Part shown: piece after piece, positions 10,852 through 19,785 of the stretch
Layout of the letters: the number at the start of each line of letters is the position of its first letter
Numbering within the stretch: position 1 is the stretch's first letter
Assembly: GCA_019192445.1 (NCBI GenBank)
Contig: JAHCMK010000001.1
Location: 62,001-126,000, forward strand
DNA: 64,000 nucleotides
Direction: 5' to 3'
From: Oceanococcus sp. HetDA_MAG_MS8
GTDB taxonomy: Bacteria > Pseudomonadota > Gammaproteobacteria > Nevskiales > Oceanococcaceae
Translations under genes and position numbers: made by a program
The notes under the pieces: model-generated
What the model saw: only the letters and a program-made list of their open reading frames with translations
What the model was told of the DNA's origin: nothing
Databases searched by the model: none

Positions 10852-10924
10852 GAGAAATATCAGCGGTCGGTTGCTGCTGATGATGCGACCCAGTTTGGTT
10901 GGCATCAAGCGAGGTGTTTGTTGG

Positions 10925-11090
10925 CCGCAGATTGGCACAGACGAACGCAGATTATGAGCCGCTTTCTGCAGCGCCCTGCTTGATTGACAGGTAAGCCTCG
11001 AGTCGAGGCTTGGCCAACAGCACAGACAGGACAATCTGTTTCGGCGACATCACCCGAAACATCATCTGCGTCAATCTGCGTAATCTGCGG
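10925..11090. repeat. CAGATT-type intergenic repeat, unit B (inverted-repeat ends)
   Basis: About 166 bp whose left end (10925-10953) repeats the unit A end, and whose right end (11063-11090) is the same CGCAGATT decamer series in inverted orientation, giving terminal inverted repeats of roughly 28 bp. The interior differs from units A and C and contains a perfect palindrome. It looks like a small non-coding mobile or recombination-prone element, but no transposase or target-site duplication was seen. Confidence 0.75.
10993..11011. repeat. Perfect palindrome in repeat unit B
   Basis: Nine-base arms AAGCCTCGA and TCGAGGCTT around a single G lie near the left-centre of unit B. No T tract follows on either strand, so it is not a standard terminator. 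Confidence 0.7.
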
Positions 11091-11146
11091 CTCCTGGTCT
11101 CCATGCCACGCTGATGCAGGCAAGCCGCTCGCCAAGTGTTTTTTGA

Positions 11147-11289
11147 CCGGAGATTGGCGCAGATGAACGCAGATTGTGGGGTGCCTTGTGTCGTCGCAGA
11201 GCCAGGGTTTTGGTTGGTCTAGGCTTTGAGCTTGGCGGTGAGCATCATGGGGTCACCCATTCATCGGCGCCCATCTGTGACATCTGTGG
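11147..11289. repeat. CAGATT-type intergenic repeat, unit C
   Basis: Diverged copy of unit A in the same orientation: left end CCGGAGATTGGCGCAGATG, shared interior blocks, right end CATCTGTGACATCTGTGG. Together with A and B it fills most of the gene-free stretch 10698-11399. The remaining bases (11290-11399) show no clear gene or strong promoter. Confidence 0.85.
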
Positions 11290-11399
11290 AAAGATTTTTC
11301 CTGTTGCTGCGCCGGTGATGACGTGCCGTTGGCTGGTGGTTGTTAAGACTGCAGATACGCAGGTGATATAGTCCAAACACGCTGGATTTGAACCTTGCC

Positions 11400-12866
11400 A
11401 TGCGCTTCCAACACTATTGCTTAGGCCTGCTTGCTGTGCTGGCCACTTCTGTTGCCGCCCATCCGCGGGTGGCGCTCGATCCTACTTTGCCTACGGATCT
11501 CACCTTTTCCGCAACGGATAATGTCGAGTATTTAGGGCGCTTCCCAGAGCACTCGGGTACGGCCGGTGCACGCTTATTGGGGGATCGGTTTTATCTGACC
11601 GATCCCCGCGGCGTCTTTGTCTATGACGTTTCCATACCGGAAAGCCCAGAGTTACTGGGGTCGCTCATACTGCCCCAAACATTCACCGGCGTTGCTTTGG
11701 CGCAAGAAGATCCCGATACCGATGGCAAGATTTTGTTGGTGGATAGCGTCGACCCGAACATGCCGGAAATTGGCGATGGTTTGGTCTTCGGCAGTCTGCA
11801 AGTTGTGGATGTATCAGACCCTGCCAATATGCGCGTTCTGGGTACCGCAGATGTGGCCGACCACACCTGGAATTGTGTGTCGGCGGAAGTCGACGGCGAA
11901 CTGAATGGCTGCGCCTATGCCTATGGACGTACGGGTTGGATCGTAGACCTTAGAGATCCGACGAACCCCACTCCGCTAGAGCAGACCTGGCGCGCCGCGG
12001 TGAACTATGGTGACTTGGGCAATACGCCCTACACCCATGACCTCACAGAGATTCGGCCGGGCATTGTGATGTCAGCCGGCTCCAGCAATATCTTGATGGA
12101 TACCCGCGACCCGGCGAACCCGGTGGAGTTGAATCGGGTGAGTTTTGAGCCTGAGCGTTTCTCCACTTTGGGCTATCACCAAGTGGAGTGGCCCAATGCC
12201 GGCCGCGACAGTATTGCGGTCTTTGGAACCGAAATCGCTCCCTCCGGAAATACCAATACTGCCGGTAGCGATTGTGAGGCCAGCGCCGATGGGGGCGCCA
12301 ATTCTGTGGTGGAAACCTGGGATGCGCGCGCCGTATCCGCAGCCCTTGATGCTTACCTGGCGGGAGAGCTTAACGTCGAAGATGTCCGCGCGATGAATTT
12401 CAGCCTGCTGGACGCCTACGATGCTGGCTCCCGCGGGCTGTTTCTGGACGGTTCTGCGCCTGGTCATGTGCTGTATTGCGCCCACTGGTTTGAAGTGCAT
12501 CCCGAGTTTGATGGCAGCGGCCTGATGGTGGTGTCCTATTACGACCGCGGTACCCGCTTCGTGAACATTGACCCTCAGGGGCAGATGGAAGAGGTGGGCT
12601 GGCTGGTTGCCGCAGAGAGCTATAGTGGCTCTGCGCAGTGGGTATCCGAAGACGTTGTCTATGTCATGGACTACCGCCGCGGCCTGGAGATTATTCATCT
12701 CGTCGACCAACCGGCGACGCAGGTCTACCAACGCAATGCCAATGCTACCCGTCCCACGCGCGGTGGCGGTGCCTTCTGGGCACCTTTGATGATTGCTGTT
12801 CTGCTCACGGGCGCAACGTGGCTGCGCCGACGCCAGGTCGCCTTCTGTGCGGCCCATGACCGGTAA
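11400..12866 (+). CDS. Exported LVIVD-repeat (beta-propeller) protein with C-terminal membrane-anchor tail
   Basis: 488 residues. The N-terminus is a Sec signal (hydrophobic run ending VAAHP). The body carries LVIVD-type repeats, for example VFVYDVSIPESPELLG, LQVVDVSDPANMRVLG and IVDLRDPTNPTPLEQ, which fold as a beta propeller of unknown ligand. It ends with Gly-Gly-Gly-Ala, a hydrophobic stretch APLMIAVLLTGATW and Arg-Arg-Arg, the layout of a GlyGly-CTERM-like sorting tail, though ten further residues follow. The frame opens at a TTG at 11388; the ATG at 11400 starts cleanly at the signal peptide and was preferred. The stop lies six bases from the end of the convergent NuoM-like gene. Function unknown. 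Confidence 0.75.
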   Translation: MRFQHYCLGLLAVLATSVAAHPRVALDPTLPTDLTFSATDNVEYLGRFPEHSGTAGARLLGDRFYLTDPRGVFVYDVSIPESPELLGSLILPQTFTGVALAQEDPDTDGKILLVDSVDPNMPEIGDGLVFGSLQVVDVSDPANMRVLGTADVADHTWNCVSAEVDGELNGCAYAYGRTGWIVDLRDPTNPTPLEQTWRAAVNYGDLGNTPYTHDLTEIRPGIVMSAGSSNILMDTRDPANPVELNRVSFEPERFSTLGYHQVEWPNAGRDSIAVFGTEIAPSGNTNTAGSDCEASADGGANSVVETWDARAVSAALDAYLAGELNVEDVRAMNFSLLDAYDAGSRGLFLDGSAPGHVLYCAHWFEVHPEFDGSGLMVVSYYDRGTRFVNIDPQGQMEEVGWLVAAESYSGSAQWVSEDVVYVMDYRRGLEIIHLVDQPATQVYQRNANATRPTRGGGAFWAPLMIAVLLTGATWLRRRQVAFCAAHDR

Positions 12867-12872
12867 GTTCGG

Positions 12873-14366
12873 CTACGGCAATGAGGGTGATGCGGAGCGC
12901 AGCATTTCGATCTGGGCCACGATTTCGTTCACGCTTGCGTCCATGGTCTGCAGTAGGGGGCCGGGGTAGAGGCCAATACCGAGTACTACGGCGGCCAATG
13001 GCACCACCGTGCACATCTCACGAAGGTTGAGGTCAGTGAGCTGACTGGCGGCCTGGGTGCGGGGCTGCCCGAGGGCCACCCGCTGGAGCATCCAGAGCAT
13101 GTAGGCCGCGCCCAGCACAATGCCGCCCATGGCCAGAACGACGAAGATGAAGTGTTCGTAGGATACGCCCACCAAAATCAAGAACTCTCCAATGAAGTTT
13201 GAGGTGGCGGGAAGGCCGAAAGAGGCGACGGCGAAGAGGCTTAATATGGCCACAAAGCGTGGCATGCGTTGATGCAGACCGCCGTAGTCAGCCATGGCTC
13301 GGCTATGCGTGCGGTCGTAGAGCTGGCCCACAATCAAGAACAAGGCGCCGGTGGTCACCCCGTGCGTCACCATTTGCAGTATGGCCCCTTGCACACCTTC
13401 GCGGCTGAAAGAAAAAATACCCAGGGTGACAAAGCCCATGTGGGACACCGAGGAATAGGCCACCAACCGCTTGAGATCGCTTTGGGCCAGGGCCATGTAG
13501 CCGCCGTAGAGGATGGCGCTCACCGAAAGCCAGAGCAAAGGGGTGGCAAAGGCAATGGCGACGTCGGGGAAAATGGGCAGGCAAAAGCGGATCATGCCGT
13601 AGCCGCCCATTTTGAGTAGAACCCCAGCAAGCAGAACGCTCCCGGCTGTGGGCGCTTCGGAGTGAGCGTCCGGTAACCAGGTGTGAAAGGGGATCATCGG
13701 GAGCTTGATGGCAAAGCCGAGGAACAAGGCAGCGAAAATCCAGGTTTGCGCGCTGGGCGAATAGTCGTGCTCGGCCAATGCCAAAATCTCGAAGGTGCCG
13801 GCTTCCAGCGACAGCCCCAAGATCCCCACCAGCAAGAGCAAGCTGCCAATCAGGCTGTAAATCACATACTTGAGGCCGGCCGCCGCGCGCTCGGGACCGC
13901 CCCAGAGAACAATCATGAAATACATGGGAATCATGGTGACTTCCCAGAGCATGAAAAATAAGAAGGCATCTAGCGCGGTAAACACCACAATCATCGCGGC
14001 TTCGACGATCAAGATCAGGATCATGAAAGCGCGTAGCCGGGTGCGAATGCCGACCCAGGAACCCAACACACACAAAGGGCAGAGCAGGGCGGTCAGCAAT
14101 ACCAACAGAATGCTGATGCCATCCACTCCCACGGCGTACTGAATGCCAAAGGTTGGCATCCATTCCACGCGTTCAACAAACTGCATGCCCTGGTTGCTGG
14201 TGTCGAAGCCCAGCCACAAACCCAGGGCCAGGAGCAGATTAAGCAAGGTGGTAATCAGGGCGGTGTGGAGTATGACTGGCTCGCGCACAAAGGCAACGGC
14301 GGCAATACCGAGCACCGGCACGGCGATCATCCAACTGATCAAATGATCGGCAAATAAAGCGGCCAT
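12873..14366 (-). CDS. NuoM-like proton-translocating subunit (last gene of dab-mrp operon)
   Basis: 497 residues and about 14 transmembrane helices; NADH-quinone oxidoreductase chain 4 / Mrp antiporter-like family. Key residues of the channel are present: Glu142 in FMLWEVTMIPMY (TM5), Lys221 in FAIKLPMIPFHTWLPDAH (TM7) and Lys252 in LLKMGGYGM (TM8). GGAGGG precedes the ATG. It lies 15 bases after the NuoL-like gene and is the last cistron of the operon. No NADH, flavin or iron-sulfur subunits of complex I are near, so it serves a Mrp-like complex, not respiration complex I. Whether it moves H+, Na+ or powers DabA is inference. Confidence 0.9.
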   Translation of the reverse strand: MAALFADHLISWMIAVPVLGIAAVAFVREPVILHTALITTLLNLLLALGLWLGFDTSNQGMQFVERVEWMPTFGIQYAVGVDGISILLVLLTALLCPLCVLGSWVGIRTRLRAFMILILIVEAAMIVVFTALDAFLFFMLWEVTMIPMYFMIVLWGGPERAAAGLKYVIYSLIGSLLLLVGILGLSLEAGTFEILALAEHDYSPSAQTWIFAALFLGFAIKLPMIPFHTWLPDAHSEAPTAGSVLLAGVLLKMGGYGMIRFCLPIFPDVAIAFATPLLWLSVSAILYGGYMALAQSDLKRLVAYSSVSHMGFVTLGIFSFSREGVQGAILQMVTHGVTTGALFLIVGQLYDRTHSRAMADYGGLHQRMPRFVAILSLFAVASFGLPATSNFIGEFLILVGVSYEHFIFVVLAMGGIVLGAAYMLWMLQRVALGQPRTQAASQLTDLNLREMCTVVPLAAVVLGIGLYPGPLLQTMDASVNEIVAQIEMLRSASPSLP

Positions 14367-14381
14367 ACGGTGTTCCCTCCG

Positions 14382-16403
14382 CTAACTAAACCAGTAGAAA
14401 AAGCTCAGCGCCGCTACCAGCAATAGCACCACCACCAAGAGGTTGTGCTGCAGGGTATGCGCCTCATAACGCAGAGCCTGGCGGCCCGTTTTCTCCACGC
14501 TGCGCGCTACCTGATCCACCGAATGGGCGAGGGCTCCGGTATCGATGACCTCGGCTAACTTGTGAGCCATGCCTACGCTGCCGGCACCGACCGACTCCAC
14601 TTGGCGGTCGATGATATCGCGGTCAATGCGGCGGGCAAGCCAGGCGGCTACGGCCACCGAACCCGGTGCTACCGAGAGTATGAAGCGATCAATAAGTCCC
14701 CGATCAATTACCCGCCAGCCCCAATGTGCAAAGGCCAGACTAGGGCGGACAATGACCGCCTCATAGAGCTCATCGAAGTAAGCCTTGTTCAGGAAAAACA
14801 CATACAGGCGCTTGTTCCAGCTTGCCGCGTTGGGGCCCGGAGCATGATCCCGGCGCAGCCAAGCCAGCCCCCAGCCAAGTACCGCCGCGGCCAAAGCGAC
14901 CCCTAGCGCTGGTCCAACACCTGGGCTGGTCTCCACCGCCATCGGCGCTGCGCCCACATAAGGCGACAAATAGCCCACAAACCAGCGCCACACTGCAAGC
15001 AACACAGCAATCCACAAGCCCAGGGCCAGGGCAACGCCGATGAGATAGCGCCGGTGGAAGAACTGGGGTCGTACCCAGCTGCCTTGCGAGGCAGGCCCGG
15101 CAGGGCTGTGGCGGAAGACTTCGTTAATGCACTTGAACACATAGATGGCCGTACAAAACACGGTGCTCAAGCCCACCACCCAAAAGAGCGTGGAGGCTGC
15201 GCTGAAGTTTTGCGAGAGCCATAAATGTTGGTAAGGCGCCGAGAAGATCACAAGCGGGGGTAGCAGAGCGAGTAAGAGCGCGGCTATATACAAGCCCTGA
15301 GTGGCAGGAACGGGGGGCTCTGGGTGCTCGGCGAAGCGCCGTTTGGTGGCTGCCAGTGAATTGCCAGTGGAGAGGAATAAGAAGGCTTTGAAAAAGCCAT
15401 GTGCGATCAAGTGGAAAATGGCCGCCACAAAAGCGCCCACACCACAGAGCAAAATCATGAAGCCCAGCTGACTCATGGTGGAGTAAGCCAAACTGCGTTT
15501 GATGTCGCTCTGGGTCAAAGAGACGATGGCCGCAAAAAGAGCGGTCAGGCCACCGACAATAGCAATCACCGTCATGGCACTCGGTGATAGCACCAGCACG
15601 GGGCTGAGTCGCACCAGCAAAAAAGGTCCGGCGTTCACCATGGTGGCGGCATGAATAAGGGCCGACACCGGGGTAGGCGCTTCCATGGCTAGGGGTAGCC
15701 ACACATGCGCAGGCATTTGTGCCGACTTACCAACCGCGCCCATGAATAAGCACAGCGACATCACGGTCATGGCGGTGGGCGAAAACTCCGCACCGGAGCG
15801 CGCCAAGGCCAGGATCTCGGGAATATCCAAGGTGCCAAAGTTTCGGAATGCCAAAATCACGCCGATGCTCAGGCCCACATCCGCAATGGAATTCACCAAA
15901 AAAACCTTGGTGGCCGCGCGTATAGCTGAGGGGCGGTCGGCGTAATGAGCAATGAGCAAGTAGGAGCAAAAGCCCATCACCTCCCAAAAAATAAAGGTCA
16001 CCAGCAAGTTGTTGCTCATCACCAAAAAGGTCATGGCTGCGGTGAACAGGGCGGTGAGGGCAAAGAAGCGGCTATGCCGCCGGTCGCCGATCATGTAGCG
16101 CCCAGCATAGACCTGCACGATGCTGCTAACGCCGGTAACCAGCAATAAGATGAGTACGGTGAGTGGGTCGATATAAAAGCCAAAGTCCACCACCAAATCG
16201 CCCACAGCGAACAGCTGGTAAAGATCCAGCTGAATGGCGCCCTGTGCTTGCACTTGCGTGAAGGCCAGCAAGGACAGAACAAAACTCGCCGCGACTGCGG
16301 GGATGACGATTCGATGCCCTTTGCCTTCTAGCCGGCGACCTGCCACCAACAACAGTAGCGATGCGGCCAGGGGCAGGGTGGGGATGAGGGTATAGATCAG
16401 CAT
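14382..16403 (-). CDS. NuoL-like / DabB-candidate proton-translocating subunit
   Basis: 673 residues. NuoL/MrpA N-terminal family, with Glu142 (FIFWEVMGFCSYL), Lys227 (GAVGKSAQMPAHVWLP) and His252 (SALIHAATMV) at the conserved positions. After the antiporter core the C-terminal third contains a long amphipathic stretch with paired IDRGLIDR and IDRDIIDRQ motifs and a final membrane helix, matching the lateral helix of NuoL. The start is GTG at 16406 or ATG at 16403. In characterised DAB systems, DabA works with DabB, a protein of this same family; here this is the best DabB counterpart by family, although dabA is seven genes upstream rather than adjacent. That assignment is inference. Confidence 0.88.
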   Translation of the reverse strand: MLIYTLIPTLPLAASLLLLVAGRRLEGKGHRIVIPAVAASFVLSLLAFTQVQAQGAIQLDLYQLFAVGDLVVDFGFYIDPLTVLILLLVTGVSSIVQVYAGRYMIGDRRHSRFFALTALFTAAMTFLVMSNNLLVTFIFWEVMGFCSYLLIAHYADRPSAIRAATKVFLVNSIADVGLSIGVILAFRNFGTLDIPEILALARSGAEFSPTAMTVMSLCLFMGAVGKSAQMPAHVWLPLAMEAPTPVSALIHAATMVNAGPFLLVRLSPVLVLSPSAMTVIAIVGGLTALFAAIVSLTQSDIKRSLAYSTMSQLGFMILLCGVGAFVAAIFHLIAHGFFKAFLFLSTGNSLAATKRRFAEHPEPPVPATQGLYIAALLLALLPPLVIFSAPYQHLWLSQNFSAASTLFWVVGLSTVFCTAIYVFKCINEVFRHSPAGPASQGSWVRPQFFHRRYLIGVALALGLWIAVLLAVWRWFVGYLSPYVGAAPMAVETSPGVGPALGVALAAAVLGWGLAWLRRDHAPGPNAASWNKRLYVFFLNKAYFDELYEAVIVRPSLAFAHWGWRVIDRGLIDRFILSVAPGSVAVAAWLARRIDRDIIDRQVESVGAGSVGMAHKLAEVIDTGALAHSVDQVARSVEKTGRQALRYEAHTLQHNLLVVVLLLVAALSFFYWFS

Positions 16404-16410
16404 CACGGGT

Positions 16411-17865
16411 TTAGGCGCCTGTAGAGGCCAGCAAAAACTGGAAGACCGGGTCGCTGAACAGGCCCAGCAAAATCATCGCGGCTGCTGCTGAACCCATGCT
16501 GAATCCCAAAGAGGGGGGTACGACCGCAGCTCTAGCAGTGTGCCCCGAGGGTTGGTGAAACCAGGCCGCAAAAACCTTGACGAAGTAGGCCAGGGTCAGC
16601 AGGGTGGAGGCCACCACGGCAAAGGCCGCCAGGTAGTGCTGCTCCTGCAGAGCACCCAGGATGATGTTCCATTTGCCGAAAAAGCCTCCAGTTGGCGGTA
16701 AGCCGACCATAGAAATGGCCACAATGATCAACACGCTGCTCAGCCAAGCGGAACGGGTGGAGGCTTGGCGGAGCTGGTCGAGGGTATGGGCGCGGTAGTA
16801 GTGCACTAGCGCCCCAGCCAGCATGAACAATGCGGCCTGCATCACCGCATCGTTGATCAAATAAAACATCGCTCCGGCAAAGGCAGTGGAGTTACCCAGG
16901 CTGGCACCAATCAAGATCAACCCAATATGGCCAATGCCGCCATAGGCAAACATGCGCTTGATGTCGGTTTGAATCAGGGCCAAGGCTCCGCCCAAGATGG
17001 CGGCAATAATTCCCAGGTCCTCCAAGAACACCAACACCGGCACATGGCTGACCTCTACCCCCGGGGTGATCAGCGAATACTCGATTCGTACCCAGGCCAC
17101 GATGGCCACTTTGGTAATGGTGGAAGCCAGCAGTGGCGCCACCGAGCTTGGCGCCTTTTCGTAAGCATCCGGCAGCCAGGTATGTAGCGGCAGTAGCGCC
17201 ATCTTGATGGCCAAACCCAGGAACAAAAAGCTGAGCCCGCCAACCACGGCGGTGGAGGTCATCAGGCTGGGTAAACGCTGCGCCAAGTCGGCCATGTTCA
17301 GGGTGCCCGTGGCCGCATACAGATGGCCGACGCCCAATAAATACAAAGTGGCGCCAAAGGAGCTTAATAAGAGGTAGCGATAGGCATAGACCAAGGCTTT
17401 GCCTCCACCAATACCCACCAAGGCATAGGCTGGCAAAGCGGCAAGCTCCAGGAATACGAAAATATTGAAGAGGTCGGCAGCGAAAACAATGCCCACCAAG
17501 CCCGAGAGCATGAGCAAGATGAGGGTGTAATAGGGTGTGCTCTGCCTTAGCTTGCTGGGGACCACCAGGCGCCCGTACAGCAGCGAGAGCAAAGACACTC
17601 CGCTGATGGTGAGCACCACAACTGCGGCGAGTGGGTCATCGAGCCAGGCAATGCCAATGGGGGCCGCCCAACCGCCCAGTGCATAGTGGATGCTGCCGGT
17701 GCTCAGAACCACGCTGAGATTGATGGCCGCCAGGACCACTAACAAGCCCATGATAAGCAGGGTCAGAGGCTGGGCCAGAGCGCGGTTTTTCGCCGTGACT
17801 AAGGGCAGAGCTACGCCACCAATAAAGGGCAGCAAAAAGAGCAAGATGGGAAGTTGGTGGCTCAC
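16411..17865 (-). CDS. mrpD: Mrp antiporter subunit D
   Basis: 484 residues, 14 predicted transmembrane helices. The essential pair of the family is present: Glu140 in NIFVFLELAALPAYAL and Lys221 in LAIKMALLPLHTWLPDAY. LNMADLAQRLP matches MrpD/MnhD proteins rather than NuoN. It overlaps mrpC by four bases and the NuoL-like gene starts four bases after its stop. Expected role: ion-translocating inner-membrane subunit of a Na+(or H+)-moving Mrp complex. Confidence 0.92.
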   Translation of the reverse strand: MSHQLPILLFLLPFIGGVALPLVTAKNRALAQPLTLLIMGLLVVLAAINLSVVLSTGSIHYALGGWAAPIGIAWLDDPLAAVVVLTISGVSLLSLLYGRLVVPSKLRQSTPYYTLILLMLSGLVGIVFAADLFNIFVFLELAALPAYALVGIGGGKALVYAYRYLLLSSFGATLYLLGVGHLYAATGTLNMADLAQRLPSLMTSTAVVGGLSFLFLGLAIKMALLPLHTWLPDAYEKAPSSVAPLLASTITKVAIVAWVRIEYSLITPGVEVSHVPVLVFLEDLGIIAAILGGALALIQTDIKRMFAYGGIGHIGLILIGASLGNSTAFAGAMFYLINDAVMQAALFMLAGALVHYYRAHTLDQLRQASTRSAWLSSVLIIVAISMVGLPPTGGFFGKWNIILGALQEQHYLAAFAVVASTLLTLAYFVKVFAAWFHQPSGHTARAAVVPPSLGFSMGSAAAAMILLGLFSDPVFQFLLASTGA

Positions 17866-18248
17866 TCTGGCTGCTCCAAAACCTCTTGCTCATCCAGGCT
17901 GCCAAAGCGCCTATAGATGCCGGTTACCAAGGCCAAGGACACGCCTAAGGTGGCCACCTGCACCACGATGGCGGTCACTGTGAGCACATGGGGAAGCGGA
18001 TTGGCATAGGCGCCCACATCAATGGCAGCTTGCGCAGCGCTTTTCGCGTCAAGCACCGGTACCGTTGCTCCATCCTTGGCACTAAAGGCCACCAAGAAAA
18101 ACACGGCACTGGTTTGGACGATGTACAGGCCAATGAGCTTTTTCACCAGGTTGGGGTGTACGGCCATGATGTACACCCCCCATAAGAACAAGATCACGAA
18201 CACAATGAAGTTCGGTCGCTGGGCCCAGGTTTGAATGAGCTCAAGCAT
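17862..18248 (-). CDS. mrpC: Mrp antiporter subunit C (NuoK-like)
   Basis: 128 residues with three transmembrane helices. NuoK-type signature regions: NLVKKLIGLYIVQTSAVFF and ANPLPHVLTVTAIVVQVAT, the latter typical of MrpC/MnhC. An acidic tail (SLDEQEVLEQPE) follows. It overlaps mrpB by eight bases and mrpD by four, indicating translational coupling. Confidence 0.92.
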   Translation of the reverse strand: MLELIQTWAQRPNFIVFVILFLWGVYIMAVHPNLVKKLIGLYIVQTSAVFFLVAFSAKDGATVPVLDAKSAAQAAIDVGAYANPLPHVLTVTAIVVQVATLGVSLALVTGIYRRFGSLDEQEVLEQPE

Positions 18249-18702
18249 GCTCTTGGTCCTCGGTGCTGAGGGGGTCTTGATCGGCGGCCAGGCTCATCGC
18301 GATGGAGACTCCGGTGACCGCCACATCGGCGGCAACGCCGACCTGAGTGAGTAGGATGCCCAGGTAGTGCCGGGAGGACTCATCCATACCCGGTATGGGC
18401 AGATGGGAATAGTTCAGGTACTGACCCCCACCAATCAGGCACAAGCCGCCCACCCCGGCGAAGATCAGCAGGCCCACGCCGTCGCCGTGCAGAATCAGCC
18501 GGGCCAAACGTGAGCCCTCTGAACCCACGCCATAGATGAGGATGGCCAGAATCATACTCGCGGCCAAGATCACGCCGCCCACAAACCCACCTCCAGGGCC
18601 ATACTGACCAAAGAGCAACACATACAGCCCGAACAGTTGGGCAACCGGGATGACCACTCGGCCCAGGGTTTGCACGATGACGCTGTCGTGAGAATGAATC
18701 AT
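18241..18702 (-). CDS. mrpB: Mrp antiporter subunit B (MnhB domain)
   Basis: 153 residues with four transmembrane helices and the MnhB signature LFGQYGPGGGFVGGVILAAS. The last third, HYLGILLTQVGVAADVAVTG, matches MrpB. Overlaps the split MrpA gene by four bases and mrpC by eight. Confidence 0.92.
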   Translation of the reverse strand: MIHSHDSVIVQTLGRVVIPVAQLFGLYVLLFGQYGPGGGFVGGVILAASMILAILIYGVGSEGSRLARLILHGDGVGLLIFAGVGGLCLIGGGQYLNYSHLPIPGMDESSRHYLGILLTQVGVAADVAVTGVSIAMSLAADQDPLSTEDQEHA

Positions 18703-19220
18703 GGCTTGTTCCGTAGGATGAGCACGCAGGCAATACCGGCGGTAAAAATCACCATGGTCTCGACCAAGGTATCCAGGGCGCGGTAGTCCATGAGCACCGC
18801 CGTCACCAGGTTCGGGGTGCGGGTTTGGTCCAAGCTGTCGGCAATATATGTGGGCGACACATGGGTGCTGGCAGGCGATGCCGGGTCGCCAAAGGCGGGC
18901 AGATCACCGGCTCCATAGAGCAGCAAGATGGCCAGCGCCGGTAAGCTCACAAAGGTGATCCAGGGCATGCGCGAGGCCCGAATGCGGGTGTCCTTTTCGG
19001 CGGCGTTAAATAGGGTGAGTAAGAAGAACACCGTGGCGAGACCAGCCCCGACTACGGCTTCTACAAAAGCCACATCCACCGCGCCCAACGAAGCCCAGAC
19101 CAAGGCCAGGGTGAAGCTGTAGGAGCCCAAAATAAACACGGCCGAGATCAGGTCCTTGACCATCAGTGCGCCAGCAGCCGTCATCACCAGCAAAACCAGT
19201 AGGGGGATCTCCAGGGTCAT
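18699..19220 (-). CDS. Split MrpA C-terminal part (DUF4040/MbhD plus MbhE-like)
   Basis: 173 residues. The N-terminal half (residues 1-75) is the DUF4040/MbhD hydrogenase-subunit-like domain with DVAFVEAVVGAGLATVFFL. The C-terminal half resembles MbhE, with NLVTAVLMDYRALDTLVETMV. In Bacillus-type Mrp these domains are fused to the C-terminus of MrpA; here they are a free protein, as in Mbh/Mbs-type complexes and some group 2 Mrp clusters. Four-base overlaps on both sides. Confidence 0.88.
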   Translation of the reverse strand: MTLEIPLLVLLVMTAAGALMVKDLISAVFILGSYSFTLALVWASLGAVDVAFVEAVVGAGLATVFFLLTLFNAAEKDTRIRASRMPWITFVSLPALAILLLYGAGDLPAFGDPASPASTHVSPTYIADSLDQTRTPNLVTAVLMDYRALDTLVETMVIFTAGIACVLILRNKP

Positions 19221-19516
19221 GAGGGGTCCTTTGGTGTAGGCCGGGCCCCGGAGCGATACGCAGCCCGAATAGTGGCATGCGAAATCACGGGGTTGAGCAA
19301 ATAAACCAGGCCCAGCACCACCAAAATCTTGAGAAAGTTCTGGTTGAAGCCCTCATAAACGGCCAAGCCCAAGAGCACCAGAGCCGCGCCCAGAGAATCG
19401 GTGAGTGAGAGTGCATGCACCCTGGAGAATACGTCGGGTAAGCGCAGCATCCCGATGGACCCCACCACCAAAAAGAACAGCCCCGCCAGCATCAAAATCA
19501 CCGCGAGCACCGTCAT
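19217..19516 (-). CDS. mrpG: Mrp antiporter subunit G
   Basis: 99 residues with three membrane helices. MrpG/PhaG/MnhG signatures: GSIGMLRLPDVFSRVHALSL, then DSLGAALVLLGL and a third helix ending NPVISHATIRAAY. Small inner-membrane subunit needed for Mrp assembly. Overlaps both neighbours by four bases. Confidence 0.93.
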   Translation of the reverse strand: MTVLAVILMLAGLFFLVVGSIGMLRLPDVFSRVHALSLTDSLGAALVLLGLAVYEGFNQNFLKILVVLGLVYLLNPVISHATIRAAYRSGARPTPKDPS

Positions 19517-19785
19517 GATTGGCTACCCCCGCGTTGTTCTAAAAATTTGGCGATGGCCAAAGCACCAACCAGGTTGAGGAGGGCATAGCCGGTGGAAATG
19601 TCCACGAACATATCCACCCGGTCGTAGACGGTACCAATCACTACGATCAGCACGATGGCCTTGGTGGAAATGCCATTCAGGCCAAGGACGCGGTCATAAG
19701 GCGTGGGGCCGCGCACCACCCGGAACAGATACACCAGTATCAATGCGGCCAAGGTGAGCACCATGAAGTAAAAGAACGTGGTCAT
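19513..19785 (-). CDS. mrpF: Mrp antiporter subunit F
   Basis: 90 residues, three membrane helices, with RVVRGPTPYDRVLGLNGIST and the conserved aspartate region in FVDISTGYALLNLVGALA. Matches MrpF/MnhF in length and motif order. Overlaps mrpE and mrpG by four bases each. Confidence 0.93.
   Translation of the reverse strand: MTTFFYFMVLTLAALILVYLFRVVRGPTPYDRVLGLNGISTKAIVLIVVIGTVYDRVDMFVDISTGYALLNLVGALAIAKFLEQRGGSQS

Noticed and set aside
10708-11289. CRISPR array
   Set aside because: The short CAGATT repeats come in imperfect runs at element ends with unequal spacing and no uniform spacers; no cas genes are present.
13303-14163. 286-codon frame within the NuoM-like gene, same strand, other frame
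   Set aside because: The NuoM-like protein has all family motifs; the alternative reads as His/Arg-rich nonsense.
12873-17865. Respiratory complex I operon
   Set aside because: Only NuoL-, NuoM- and NuoK-like membrane proteins occur, together with Mrp-specific E, F, G and B; no NuoA-J soluble or quinone-module genes are seen.
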